Source: Rhodobacteraceae bacterium UBA6236
GTDB lineage: Bacteria > Pseudomonadota > Alphaproteobacteria > Rhodobacterales > Rhodobacteraceae
DNA length: 8,109 nt
Reading direction: 5' to 3'
Assembly: GCA_002440945.1 (NCBI GenBank)
Contig: DJWG01000054.1
Span: 6,951 to 15,059 of the forward strand
Part shown: positions 1 to 6,133 of the stretch, piece after piece
Numbering within the stretch: position 1 is the first letter of the stretch
Layout of the letters: each line of letters opens with the position of its first letter
Made by a program: the position numbers and the translations under genes
Notes under the pieces: model-generated
Told to the model about the DNA's origin: nothing
Databases searched by the model: none
Seen by the model: the letters and a program-made list of their open reading frames with translations, nothing else

Positions 1-383
1 ATCGCCGCCCAGGCCGCGCCGAACAGCGCCGCCCCGACACTCGCCCCCAGAAGCGCCAGCGACCAATGCGGCCAGGGGATGAACAGGCAGGCCAGCGCCA
101 CGCCAAGCCCGCCCAGTTGCGCCTGCCCTTCGCCGCCGATGTTGAACATCGCGGCATGGAAGGCGACCGTCACCGCAAGCCCGGTGAAGATGAAGCTGGT
201 CGCATAATAAAGCGTGTAGCCCCAGGCATAGGGGCTGCCCAGCGCGCCATCGACCATGGTGGTCAGCGCCTCCCACGGGCTGCCGCCGATGCCCAGGATC
301 ACCAGCGCCGAAATGAGGCCCGCCAGCAGCAGGCTGATAAGCGGAACCAGAACCACGTCCGCCCAGACGGGGAGTTTTGTCAT
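1..383 (-). CDS. BMP-type ABC importer permease, N-terminal part (cut by window edge)
   Basis: This is the inner-membrane permease of the importer encoded by the two upstream genes. Only the first 127 codons are present; the gene continues past position 1. It starts [15 protein letters not shown] and shows hydrophobic, probably membrane-spanning segments at about residues 11-32, 56-78, 87-103 and 107-125. The motif FNIGGEGQ at residues 80-87 is a hallmark of the BPD_transp_2 permeases that work with BMP-family binding proteins and sugar transporters. The start codon overlaps the stop of the ATPase gene in a 4-base ATGA (380-383). There is no good ribosome binding site of its own, so translation is probably coupled to the ATPase. 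Such operons usually carry a second permease gene, expected beyond the left edge. Substrate cannot be read from this fragment. Confidence 0.9.
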   Translation of the reverse strand, partial: MTKLPVWADVVLVPLISLLLAGLISALVILGIGGSPWEALTTMVDGALGSPYAWGYTLYYATSFIFTGLAVTVAFHAAMFNIGGEGQAQLGGLGVALACLFIPWPHWSLALLGASVGAALFGAAWAA

Positions 384-1954
384 GCTGCGGTCTCGTTGGT
401 TACGCCGGCCATCAGAAGGCCCAGTTCGCGTTCATCGGTCTGGTCGGGGTCGCGTTCGCCCATGATGCGGCCGTCGAACATCACGGCGATGCGGTCCGAC
501 AGGCTCATGATCTCATCCAGCTCGACACTGACCAGAAGCACCGCCTTGCCCGCGTCGCGCAGCTCCACGATCCGCTTGTGGATGAATTCGATCGCGCCGA
601 TGTCCACGCCCCGCGTCGGTTGACCGACCAGCAGCAGGTCGGGGTTGCGTTCGATTTCGCGCGCCAGGATGATCTTTTGCTGGTTGCCGCCGGAAAAGCT
701 TTTGCCCTGAAGCGTCGGGATCGGCGGGCGCACATCGAAGCGTTCCATCTTCCCCAGCGCATCCTTCATCATCGCGTCATTGTCCATCAGGACCGCGTTC
801 TTGTGATAGGCCGGATCGCCCTGATAGCCGAAGGCCAGGTTTTCCCAGGCCGTGAAGTCAAGGATCATCCCCAGGTGCTGCCGGTCCTCGGGGACATGGG
901 CCACGCCCTTTTCGCGGCGCGATTCCGCATCTGCGGCGCGGCCCGACAGATCAAGCGGCGCGCCATTCAGAAGCACGGTTCCCGTGCCCTTCATGATCCC
1001 GCCCAGAACCTCGATCAGTTCGGACTGACCATTTCCGGCAACCCCGGCGATTCCCAGGATTTCCCCGGCGCGGATCGCAAGGTCGATCCCCTTGACCCGC
1101 TCAACCCCGTTTTCATCCCGCACCCGCAGGCCCTTGACCTCAAGGATGGTGCGACCCGGGTTCGCGGGCCCCTTGGCCACGTCCAGCAGTACCTTGCGCC
1201 CCACCATCAGCTCTGCCAGCTGTTCGGGGCTTGTCTCGGCCGTCTTCACCGTGGCTGTCATCTGGCCGCGGCGCATCACGCTCACTGTGTCGGTGACCTC
1301 CATGATCTCGCGCAGCTTGTGGGTGATGATGATGATGGTCTTGCCCTGTTCCTTCAGACCGCGAAGGATGCGGAACAGGTGGTCGGCCTCGTCCGGGGTC
1401 AGCACACCGGTGGGTTCATCAAGGATCAGGATATCGGCCTGCCGGTAAAGCGCCTTCAGGATCTCGACCCGCTGCTGATGGCCGACGGACAGATCCTCGA
1501 CCAGCGCGTCCGGGTCGACGTCAAGTTCATAGTCCCGCGCCAGATCGCCAAGCACCTTGCGTGCCTTCGACAGCGAGGGGCGCAGAAGCGGGCCGTCTTC
1601 CGCGCCAAGGACGACGTTTTCCAGAACGGTGAAGGTGTTCACCAGCTTGAAGTGCTGAAAGACCATGCCGATCCCGGCGCGGATCGCGGCCTGGCTGTCG
1701 GGGATCTGGGTAGGCTTGCCGTGGATCAGGATGTCCCCTGTATCCGCCCGGTAGAAGCCGTAAAGGATCGACATCAGCGTCGATTTCCCGGCGCCGTTTT
1801 CGCCGATGATGCCGTGGATCGTTCCACGGGCCACCTTTATCGAAATGTCCTTGTTGGCCTGGACGCTGCCGAAGGCCTTGGAAATGCCGCGCAGTTCAAT
1901 CGCCGGAGCGGCAGTTTCCTGCCGCCCCATCGTGGTTTCCCCCGCCATCTGCAT
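380..1954 (-). CDS. BMP-type ABC importer ATP-binding protein with two ATPase domains
   Basis: This 524-residue cytoplasmic subunit powers the importer and carries two fused ATPase domains, like YufO, NupA and RbsA. Domain 1 is complete: Walker [10 protein letters not shown] (51-59), Q-loop Q100, signature LSVGHQQ (155-161), Walker B ILILDEPT (175-182) and H-loop H212. Domain 2 is degenerate at its own site: the Walker A position reads GVAGNGQSE (304-312, no lysine), the Walker B position reads LLLVGQPT (440-447, GQ instead of DE) and the H-loop histidine is a serine in VSVELDE. Its signature SFSGGNQQK (419-427) is intact. This asymmetry is usual in the family: one functional site is formed by domain 1 Walker motifs and the domain 2 signature. 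The start is uncertain. The AAGGGA at 1958-1963 is only 3 bases from the first ATG but 9 from the ATG at 1948, and another ATG lies at 1930. The gene begins 7 bases after the binding-protein stop and overlaps the permease by 4. Confidence 0.95.
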   Translation of the reverse strand: MQMAGETTMGRQETAAPAIELRGISKAFGSVQANKDISIKVARGTIHGIIGENGAGKSTLMSILYGFYRADTGDILIHGKPTQIPDSQAAIRAGIGMVFQHFKLVNTFTVLENVVLGAEDGPLLRPSLSKARKVLGDLARDYELDVDPDALVEDLSVGHQQRVEILKALYRQADILILDEPTGVLTPDEADHLFRILRGLKEQGKTIIIITHKLREIMEVTDTVSVMRRGQMTATVKTAETSPEQLAELMVGRKVLLDVAKGPANPGRTILEVKGLRVRDENGVERVKGIDLAIRAGEILGIAGVAGNGQSELIEVLGGIMKGTGTVLLNGAPLDLSGRAADAESRREKGVAHVPEDRQHLGMILDFTAWENLAFGYQGDPAYHKNAVLMDNDAMMKDALGKMERFDVRPPIPTLQGKSFSGGNQQKIILAREIERNPDLLLVGQPTRGVDIGAIEFIHKRIVELRDAGKAVLLVSVELDEIMSLSDRIAVMFDGRIMGERDPDQTDERELGLLMAGVTNETAA

Positions 1955-1961
1955 CCGTCCC

Positions 1962-2951
1962 TTAGCTGACGGGGCAGGTGTTGTCGGTCATGTAGTCGTG
2001 AACCTTGATCTCGCCCGCGCCGATCTTGGCCGCGGCCTCGTCGACGGCCTTCTGCATTTCGGGGGTGATGAGCGCCTTGTTGTTGTCATCCAGCGCATAG
2101 CCCACGCCACCGGCCTTCAGGTCCATGACCTCGATCCCGGTCTTCATTTCGGGGCCTTCCTTGAAGATCTCGTAGACGGAATTGTCGACGCGCTTGACCA
2201 TCGACGTCAGGACCTTGCCCGGATGCAGGTGGTTCTGGTTGCTGTCGACGCCGATCGACAGGATGCCTTCATCCGCCGCCGCCTGCAGCACGCCGATGCC
2301 GGTGCCGCCCGCTGCCGCATAGATCACGTCGGCGCCTTGCGCCTTCTGCGCCTTGGCAAGCTCTGCGCCCTTCACCGGGTCGTTCCAGGCGGCGGGCGTC
2401 GTGCCGGTCATGTTCTGGATCACCTTGGCGTCGGGCTTCACCGCCTTCACGCCCTGGACATAGCCGCAGGCGAACTTGCCGATCAGCGGCACATCCATGC
2501 CACCGATGAAGCCGACGGTATTGGTCTTCGATGCCATCGCGGCCAGCATGCCGACCAGGTAGGAGCCTTCCTGTTCGGCAAAGATCACCGATTTCACGTT
2601 CGGCTGTTCCACCACCATGTCGATGATCGCGAATTTGGTGTCGGGAAAATCGGGTGCCACCTTGGTCAGCACGTCGGCGAAGGCAAAGCCGGTCATCACC
2701 ACGGGGTTGGCGCCAGCTTCGGCCAGACGGCGCAGCGCCTGTTCGCGCTGGGCTTCGGACTGCATTTCCAACTCTTTGAAGGTGCCGCCGGTTTCCTTCG
2801 CCCAGCGCTGCGCACCGGCAAAGGCGGCCTCGTTGAAGGATTTGTCGAACTTCCCGCCAAGGTCGAAGATGATCGCCGGCTCTGCAGCGGCAATGCCGGT
2901 CGTCAGCGCCAGCGTCGCGGCCGCGCCGAGGAATTTCTGCATGAAAGTCAT
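1962..2951 (-). CDS. BMP/PnrA-family periplasmic substrate-binding protein
   Basis: This 329-residue binding protein catches the substrate in the periplasm and hands it to the permease. A signal peptide is visible: MTFMQKFLG, a hydrophobic stretch, then an AAA/EP cleavage site near residue 23. There is no lipobox cysteine, so it should be soluble, unlike the lipoprotein members of Gram-positives and spirochaetes. Family features include DLGGKFDKSFNE (30-41), GFAFADVL (88-95), FIGGMDVP (148-155), AAAGGTGIG (212-220) and GVDSNQN (234-240). The mature protein has exactly two cysteines, C162 and C326, the latter four residues from the end; they could form a disulfide. The start at 2951 is chosen because GGGAG lies 6 bases upstream (2958-2962) and the signal peptide begins there; the frame stays open further upstream. 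BMP proteins are known to bind purine or other nucleosides, but autoinducer-type and other ligands exist, so the substrate here is an inference. Confidence 0.95.
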   Translation of the reverse strand: MTFMQKFLGAAATLALTTGIAAAEPAIIFDLGGKFDKSFNEAAFAGAQRWAKETGGTFKELEMQSEAQREQALRRLAEAGANPVVMTGFAFADVLTKVAPDFPDTKFAIIDMVVEQPNVKSVIFAEQEGSYLVGMLAAMASKTNTVGFIGGMDVPLIGKFACGYVQGVKAVKPDAKVIQNMTGTTPAAWNDPVKGAELAKAQKAQGADVIYAAAGGTGIGVLQAAADEGILSIGVDSNQNHLHPGKVLTSMVKRVDNSVYEIFKEGPEMKTGIEVMDLKAGGVGYALDDNNKALITPEMQKAVDEAAAKIGAGEIKVHDYMTDNTCPVS

Positions 2952-2957
2952 TGTGAA

Positions 2958-2962
2958 CTCCC
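2958..2962 (-). promoter_or_regulatory. Ribosome binding site of the BMP gene
   Basis: GGGAG on the minus strand, 6 bases before the ATG at 2951. It decides the start codon, since the reading frame is open for about 400 bases further upstream without a comparable site at the right distance. Confidence 0.7.
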
Positions 2963-2999
2963 GTCTGTTGCTGTCCCTTGCGGGCCCGTCCGCCATGCG

Positions 3000-3013
3000 G
3001 ACCGATCTCGGTC
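3000..3013. promoter_or_regulatory. Palindrome in the BMP leader, candidate operator or hairpin
   Basis: GACCGA-TC-TCGGTC: two perfect 6-base arms around a 2-base centre. It lies about 12 bases downstream of the predicted -10 box, roughly at +5 to +18 of the expected transcript. That is a common position for a repressor operator. As RNA the two-base loop is too tight to form fully, so a protein site is more likely than a strong hairpin. No regulator is encoded in the window and I cannot name a matching consensus. Confidence 0.35.
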
Positions 3014-3024
3014 GGATCAGCGCG

Positions 3025-3053
3025 ATTAGGGCCGAGACTGCACAGACGGTCAA
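3025..3053 (-). promoter_or_regulatory. Probable sigma70-type promoter of the BMP importer operon
   Basis: On the minus strand TTGACC (3048-3053) is followed by a 17-base spacer and CCTAAT (3025-3030). The -35 matches the consensus at five of six positions and the -10 at four of six. The predicted transcript starts near 3018 and gives a leader of about 67 bases before the BMP start. The location in the 142-base gap after rimI fits a separate transcription unit for the importer. Confidence 0.55.
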
Positions 3054-3093
3054 CCGGATTCTGCGGGACGTTGCGTGATATTTTACCGCATGG

Positions 3094-3555
3094 TCAAGGA
3101 CTTCGCGGCCAGTCGCCCGTGCCAAGCCCTTCGTCGGCCAGTATTTTCCGCAGGACCAACGCATCGACAGGGGCCATCCCGGGGGCTGTGTAGTAGCGCG
3201 GGCGGCGGCCTTGCTGGACATAGCCGGCGGCGCGGTAAAGCCCCAGCGCGGGCCGGTTGTCGGCGGCGACTTCCAGAAAGCTTTGGTCCGCGCCACGCGC
3301 TTTGGCCTTGACGTGGTAGTCCTGAAGAAGCGCCGCGCCCAGACCTTCGCGGCGATGGGCGGGATCGACGGCAAGCGTCAGCAATTCGGCCTCATCCAAG
3401 ACGACGCGGCCCAGAAGAAACCCCAGCGCCCCGGCTTCGCACAAAAACACGGTCGGATCGGCCAAAAGCGCTGCGATTTCATCAGCTGACCAGGGGCGCG
3501 GCAGCGTGAAACTATGCGCGTGAAGCCGGGCCAGCCCCTCGGGGTCCGGGGTCAT
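3094..3555 (-). CDS. rimI: RimI-type protein N-terminal alanine acetyltransferase (GNAT family)
   Basis: This 153-residue cytoplasmic enzyme of the GNAT family transfers an acetyl group from acetyl-CoA to a protein N-terminus; the classic target of RimI is ribosomal protein S18. The acetyl-CoA loop appears as VDPAHRREGLGAALL (63-77). The RimI-type block FLEVAADNRPALGLYRAAGY (93-112) contains the expected E95, N100 and Y107, and a RPRYYT segment follows at 118-123. Length is typical of RimI (about 150). The start ATG overlaps the tsaB stop in a 4-base ATGA (3552-3555) with no clear ribosome binding site, which implies translational coupling. The frame is open upstream inside tsaB, but that extension would lack family similarity. 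Pairing with tsaB is common in bacteria and supports the assignment; actual targets may be broader than S18. Confidence 0.88.
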   Translation of the reverse strand: MTPDPEGLARLHAHSFTLPRPWSADEIAALLADPTVFLCEAGALGFLLGRVVLDEAELLTLAVDPAHRREGLGAALLQDYHVKAKARGADQSFLEVAADNRPALGLYRAAGYVQQGRRPRYYTAPGMAPVDALVLRKILADEGLGTGDWPRSP

Positions 3556-4148
3556 GTCAGGATCTGCGGTGCCGGTGCCGCGGGTGCCGCATCCGCGGGC
3601 CGGATATAAAGCGGCGCGGGGCGCGGGAGGATGCCCCCCGCCGCAAGTTTTGACGCCGCGATCCGCGCCAGCACCGGGGCCAGAGGCTGGGGCAGGGCGG
3701 ACAGAAGCGGACGCGGGTCTGTAACGGGGCTTTCTGAAAACCACGGCGCGCCCTGCAATGCGCCATCCTCAACCGGCTGGACATAGCTCGCCCCGCGCGG
3801 CGCGGGCACGACGGCCAGCGCCGCCCCGGAGGAGCCGAAGGCCAGTGCTTCGAAAAGGCTCACCCCGATGGCCGGAACCCCCAGACCCAAGGCCAAGCCC
3901 CGTGCCGCGGCGACGGAAATGCGGATGCCGGTGAAGTTCCCCGGACCGACGCCCACCGCAACGGCATCCAGATCCCGCCAGGCATGGCCAGCCTGTTTCA
4001 GCAGGTCTTCAAGCAGCGGCATCAGCGCTTCGGCCTGGCCCTTGGCCATGTCCAGATGCGCCTCGGCGAGGATCGCATCGCCCGACAGCAAAGCGGCCGC
4101 GCAATGCGCGGCCGAGGTATCGAAAGCCAAGATCAAGGGTCTGGACAT
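3552..4148 (-). CDS. tsaB: TsaB, tRNA threonylcarbamoyladenosine (t6A) synthesis subunit
   Basis: TsaB (YeaZ) is the non-catalytic partner that dimerises with TsaD and, with TsaE and TsaC, builds t6A at position 37 of ANN-decoding tRNAs. The 198 residues show the ASKHA-fold start LILAFDTSAAH (5-15), GQAEALMPLLEDLL (37-50), the family block VGVGPGNFTGIRISVAAARG (65-84) and PLYIRPADA (179-187) near the end. It is shorter than E. coli TsaB (231), mainly in the C-terminal half, which also ends in an alanine/proline-rich tail. The ATG at 4148 is preferred; a TTG directly before it (4151) is a possible alternative. Neither has a clear ribosome binding site. The Nfu gene ends 5 bases upstream, so reinitiation by the same ribosomes is likely. 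TsaD is not in the window. Confidence 0.92.
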   Translation of the reverse strand: MSRPLILAFDTSAAHCAAALLSGDAILAEAHLDMAKGQAEALMPLLEDLLKQAGHAWRDLDAVAVGVGPGNFTGIRISVAAARGLALGLGVPAIGVSLFEALAFGSSGAALAVVPAPRGASYVQPVEDGALQGAPWFSESPVTDPRPLLSALPQPLAPVLARIAASKLAAGGILPRPAPLYIRPADAAPAAPAPQILT

Positions 4149-4153
4149 CAAGA

Positions 4154-4717
4154 TCAGGCGGCGACAGGCCGAACCTCAAGCACTTCGGGAATGTAGTGCC
4201 GCAGCAGGTTCTCGATCCCCATCTTCAGCGTCAGGGTCGAGGACGGGCAGCCCGCGCAAGCGCCTTGCATGTGCAGGTAGACGACGCCGCGATCGAAGCC
4301 GTGGAAGGTGATATCGCCACCGTCCTGTGCGACCGCCGGACGCACGCGGGTATCCAGCAGTTCCTTGATCTGCTTGACGATATCGGCATCGGGGCCGTCA
4401 TGCGCCGCATGGCCGCCGGCGGCTTTGCCTTCACCTTCCATGACCGGCGCGCCGGATTGGTAATGTTCCATGATCGCGCCGAGGATCGCGGGCTTGATAT
4501 GGTCCCAATTCGCGCTGTCGGCCTTGGTGACGGTAACGAAATCGGTGCCGAAGAACACGCCGGTCACGCCTTCCGCCGCGAAGATCCGCCGCGCCAGCGG
4601 CGATTTTGCCGCCGCGTCAACCGACGGGAAATCGGCGGTCCCGACCTCAAGCACGGTCTGACCCGGAAGGAATTTCAGCGTGGCCGGGTTCGGAGTCGAC
4701 TCGGTCTGGATGAACAT
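4154..4717 (-). CDS. Nfu-type iron-sulfur cluster scaffold/carrier (NifU family)
   Basis: This 187-residue protein carries or assembles Fe-S clusters and passes them to target enzymes in the cytoplasm. Two domains are visible: an Nfu N-terminal domain (about 1-88, beginning MFIQTESTPNPATLKFLPG) and a NifU C-terminal domain (about 111-185). The second holds the cluster-binding CxxC in GACAGCPSS, C154 and C157; two subunits would share a 4Fe-4S cluster. A low-complexity linker rich in Gly, Ala and His (about 95-110) joins them. This layout is that of mitochondrial NFU1 and its alphaproteobacterial relatives; E. coli NfuA has a different, A-type-like N-terminal domain, so I leave the symbol blank. 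AGGAG at 4727-4731 lies 9 bases before the ATG. It is followed almost without gap by tsaB and rimI. Its clients are unknown, though the 4Fe-4S enzyme IspH is encoded about 2.8 kb away. Confidence 0.93.
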   Translation of the reverse strand: MFIQTESTPNPATLKFLPGQTVLEVGTADFPSVDAAAKSPLARRIFAAEGVTGVFFGTDFVTVTKADSANWDHIKPAILGAIMEHYQSGAPVMEGEGKAAGGHAAHDGPDADIVKQIKELLDTRVRPAVAQDGGDITFHGFDRGVVYLHMQGACAGCPSSTLTLKMGIENLLRHYIPEVLEVRPVAA

Positions 4718-4726
4718 GGCGGCAAT

Positions 4727-4731
4727 CTCCT
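4727..4731 (-). promoter_or_regulatory. Ribosome binding site of the Nfu gene
   Basis: AGGAG on the minus strand, 9 bases before the ATG at 4717; a strong site that fixes the start. Confidence 0.75.
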
Positions 4732-4744
4732 AGCAATCTTGTCA

Positions 4745-4773
4745 GATATGCGCCCGGGGCCGATCCAAGTCAA
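4745..4773 (-). promoter_or_regulatory. Probable sigma70-type promoter of the nfu-tsaB-rimI unit
   Basis: On the minus strand TTGACT (4768-4773), a 17-base spacer, then CATATC (4745-4750). The -35 is near-consensus and the -10 is moderate. It lies in the 87-base gap between the 52-residue gene and the Nfu gene, so the Nfu group can be transcribed separately even if read-through from the small gene also occurs. The predicted leader is only about 20 bases. Confidence 0.5.
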
Positions 4774-4804
4774 GGTTTGGAATCGCTCTAAACTGACGGC
4801 CGGA

Positions 4805-4963
4805 TCAGGCGGCTTCGTAGTAGCCGTACATCTGTTCCAGCGGCGTCAGGATGCGCAGCGTCTGAGGCGAAGCGGCTTCCGGCGCGCGACGAACCGGTGC
4901 GTAGTAATCAAAGCCCGGGCAATCGCAAAGCTTGGCCTTGGGCGTCTTGGGCGCAGACAACAT
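4805..4963 (-). CDS. Small 52-residue protein with a CDC motif, function unknown
   Basis: This short gene is easily missed but has clear signs of being real. It starts MLSAPKTPKAKLCDCPGFDY and ends LEQMYGYYEAA. AGGAG lies 7 bases before the ATG (4971-4975), the best ribosome binding site of this part of the window. The protein has a basic, lysine-rich N-terminus, a CxC pair at C13 and C15 followed by PGFDYYAPVRR, and a tyrosine-rich C-terminus (Y46, Y48, Y49). No signal peptide or membrane segment is visible, so it should be cytoplasmic. I do not know its function. From memory, similar small CDCPGFDYYAPVR proteins occur in Rhodobacterales, but this needs a search. It sits 87 bases upstream of the Nfu gene on the same strand. 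The adjacent cysteines could bind a metal or be redox active, which is inference only. Confidence 0.75.
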   Translation of the reverse strand: MLSAPKTPKAKLCDCPGFDYYAPVRRAPEAASPQTLRILTPLEQMYGYYEAA

Positions 4964-4970
4964 GATCTGT

Positions 4971-4975
4971 CTCCT
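4971..4975 (-). promoter_or_regulatory. Ribosome binding site of the 52-residue gene
   Basis: AGGAG on the minus strand, 7 bases before the ATG at 4963. It is the main argument that this short frame is translated, in preference to the longer overlapping frame that begins with TTG at 5094. Confidence 0.7.
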
Positions 4976-4998
4976 GTCTTGGCCCTCCCTCGGTGGGG

Positions 4999-5027
4999 TA
5001 TATAGGGTCTTTCGCTGGCGCAGAAAC
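4999..5027 (-). promoter_or_regulatory. Possible promoter of the 52-residue gene
   Basis: TATATA (4999-5004, minus strand) is a conspicuous AT-rich hexamer in GC-rich DNA and would place the transcript start about 30 bases before the ATG at 4963. The matching -35 region (GTTTCT at 5022-5027, 17-base spacer) is poor, so the promoter may need an activator or another sigma factor. Confidence 0.3.
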
Positions 5028-5068
5028 CGGCGATTGCTGCAACTGCGAAATGCCCGGCGCGCATGACA

Positions 5069-5084
5069 GCGACAGTTCTGTCGC
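5069..5084. promoter_or_regulatory. Inverted repeat in the divergent intergenic region
   Basis: GCGACAG-TT-CTGTCGC: perfect 7-base arms around TT. It lies between the minus-strand 52-residue gene and the plus-strand transporter, about 64 bases before the transporter ATG. The symmetric form with a tiny centre fits a dimeric regulator site better than a terminator, and no T-run follows. No regulator gene is nearby. The rest of the 4964-5147 gap shows nothing else I can name. Confidence 0.35.
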
Positions 5085-5147
5085 GTTCAAGCAAGCAGGA
5101 TCGTGCCGGCGCCGGTCTGTTGACGCAGAAACGGACAGGGCAGGCAG

Positions 5148-6116
5148 ATGGCCACGATGGATGCGCGACAGATCTTGCTGCGGCATGACAACCTGAAGGG
5201 GATCCTCTGCGTCGCCGCGGGCGTTGCGGTTTTCTTTTTGCAGGACCTGGTGCTGAAGTTCATCAGCGGCGGCTATCCCCTGCATCAGGCAATGGTGTTG
5301 CGAAGCCTGGCGGCCATCCCCTTCCTGGCGATCCTCGTCTGGCGTGATGGCGGCATGGCCACGCTGCTGACGCCCGGCTGGCGGATGATGATCGGGCGCG
5401 GCGTCGTGATGTTCCTGGCCTATACGACCTATTACCTCGCGCTTGCCGCGCTGCCACTGGCGACGGTGGTCGCGATCTACTTCGCCTCGCCCCTGTTCAT
5501 CACCATCCTGTCGGTGCTGGTCCTGCGCGAACATGTGGGCTGGCACCGCTGGGCCGCGGTCTTTGCGGGCTTTGTCGGCGTGGTGATCATGGTCCGGCCC
5601 GGCGGGGCGCTTTTCGACTGGGCCGCGGTGCTGCCGGTGGCATCGGCGCTGTTCTACGCCTGGGGGATGATCGTCACCCGCAAGCATGGCGGGGCCGAAA
5701 CGGCGGCTGCCATGTCAATCTACGGCAACTTCATCTTCCTGGGATTGGCGCTGATTTTGGCCGCGGTGTTCGGGAACGGCGATTTCGCTTCCGAACAGCA
5801 CAAGAGCCTCGGGTTCCTCTTGCGCGGCTGGGTCTGGCCCACGGGCTTCGACCTGGCCCTGATGTTGGCTTGCGGTCCCATCGCGGCGGCGGGGTTGACG
5901 CTTCTGGCGCAAGGCTACCGGATTGCGGCCGCGAACGTCGTGACGCCTTTCGAATATACCGGGATGATCTGGGGCGTCGCCTTCGGCTGGATTATCTGGC
6001 GCGACCTGCCGGACCGGACGGGATGGCTGGGCATCCTTGTCATCGTCGGATCGGGACTTTACGTCCTGTGGCGCGAAGGGCGGGGGCCGCGGGCGCCGGT
6101 GACGCCTGACCCCTAG
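5148..6116 (+). CDS. EamA/DMT-family inner-membrane transporter
   Basis: This 322-residue integral membrane protein belongs to the drug/metabolite transporter superfamily, secondary carriers with substrates that range from amino acids and metabolites to vitamins. About ten hydrophobic segments are visible (near 17-35, 47-66, 83-100, 103-126, 134-150, 158-176, 188-209, 236-254, 263-286 and 292-308), making two EamA repeats. The first repeat ends with the typical PLATVVAIYFASPLFITIL block (103-121) and a VLREHVGWHRWAAVFAGFVG stretch (125-144). The second has ANVVTPFEYTGMIWGVAFGW (262-281). AGGG at 5137-5140, 7 bases upstream, supports the first ATG; a second ATG at 5157 lacks a site. It is a lone plus-strand gene with opposite-strand genes on both sides. 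No convincing promoter is seen: a TTGACG at 5120 has no partner. Substrate is unknown. Confidence 0.92.
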   Translation: MATMDARQILLRHDNLKGILCVAAGVAVFFLQDLVLKFISGGYPLHQAMVLRSLAAIPFLAILVWRDGGMATLLTPGWRMMIGRGVVMFLAYTTYYLALAALPLATVVAIYFASPLFITILSVLVLREHVGWHRWAAVFAGFVGVVIMVRPGGALFDWAAVLPVASALFYAWGMIVTRKHGGAETAAAMSIYGNFIFLGLALILAAVFGNGDFASEQHKSLGFLLRGWVWPTGFDLALMLACGPIAAAGLTLLAQGYRIAAANVVTPFEYTGMIWGVAFGWIIWRDLPDRTGWLGILVIVGSGLYVLWREGRGPRAPVTPDP

Positions 6117-6133
6117 GTGCCTGACCCTCAGGT
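6104..6133. repeat. 15-base imperfect tandem duplication across two convergent stop codons
   Basis: Copy 1 (6104-6118) is GCCTGACCCCTAGGT and copy 2 (6119-6133) is GCCTGACCCTCAGGT; they differ only at two adjacent positions (CT versus TC). Copy 1 holds the TAG stop of the plus-strand transporter. Copy 2 holds, on the other strand, the TGA stop of the universal stress gene. In the transporter frame the copies read PDP-stop-V and PDPQV, a five-codon duplication. Confidence 0.7.
6120..6132. terminator. Small hairpin at the convergent gene ends, weak terminator candidate
   Basis: CCTGA-CCC-TCAGG can form a 5-base stem with a 3-base loop on either strand. It sits exactly between two converging genes with an 11-base gap. 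There is no T-run on either side, so a classical intrinsic terminator is not shown; it may only slow transcription or be a by-product of the tandem duplication. Confidence 0.2.

Noticed and set aside
377..1969. Long plus-strand open frame (about 530 codons) opposite the ATPase gene
   Set aside because: It mirrors a confidently identified gene with all ABC motifs; the product is rich in His, Arg, Asp and Ala with no family features, as expected for an antisense frame in GC-rich DNA.
1806..3029. Long plus-strand open frame opposite the BMP gene
   Set aside because: Antisense shadow of the BMP gene, with composition typical of such frames and no recognisable domain.
2952..3374. N-terminal extension of the BMP frame upstream of 2951
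   Set aside because: It would run into rimI on the same strand in another frame and bury the signal peptide; the ATG at 2951 has a good ribosome binding site.
5075..5088. GTTC-N6-GTTC, resembling the alphaproteobacterial LexA (SOS) box
   Set aside because: The known consensus is GTTC-N7-GTTC; the spacing here is one base short, and the repeat overlaps the stronger inverted repeat. The neighbouring genes are not SOS genes.
4846..5094. Minus-strand frame of 82 codons starting with TTG over the 52-residue gene
   Set aside because: It overlaps most of the 52-residue frame, which has an ATG and a strong AGGAG site; the longer frame has neither.
5106..5115. Perfect 10-base palindrome CCGGCGCCGG
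   Set aside because: Composed only of G and C in GC-rich DNA, so it is likely by chance.
5120..5125. TTGACG as a -35 box for the EamA transporter
   Set aside because: No acceptable -10 hexamer occurs 16-18 bases downstream; that position falls on the ribosome binding site and start codon.
4908..5687. Minus-strand open frame of about 259 codons opposite the EamA transporter
   Set aside because: Low-complexity His/Gln/Asp/Arg-rich product, overlaps the clear transporter and the divergent region, no ribosome binding site noted.
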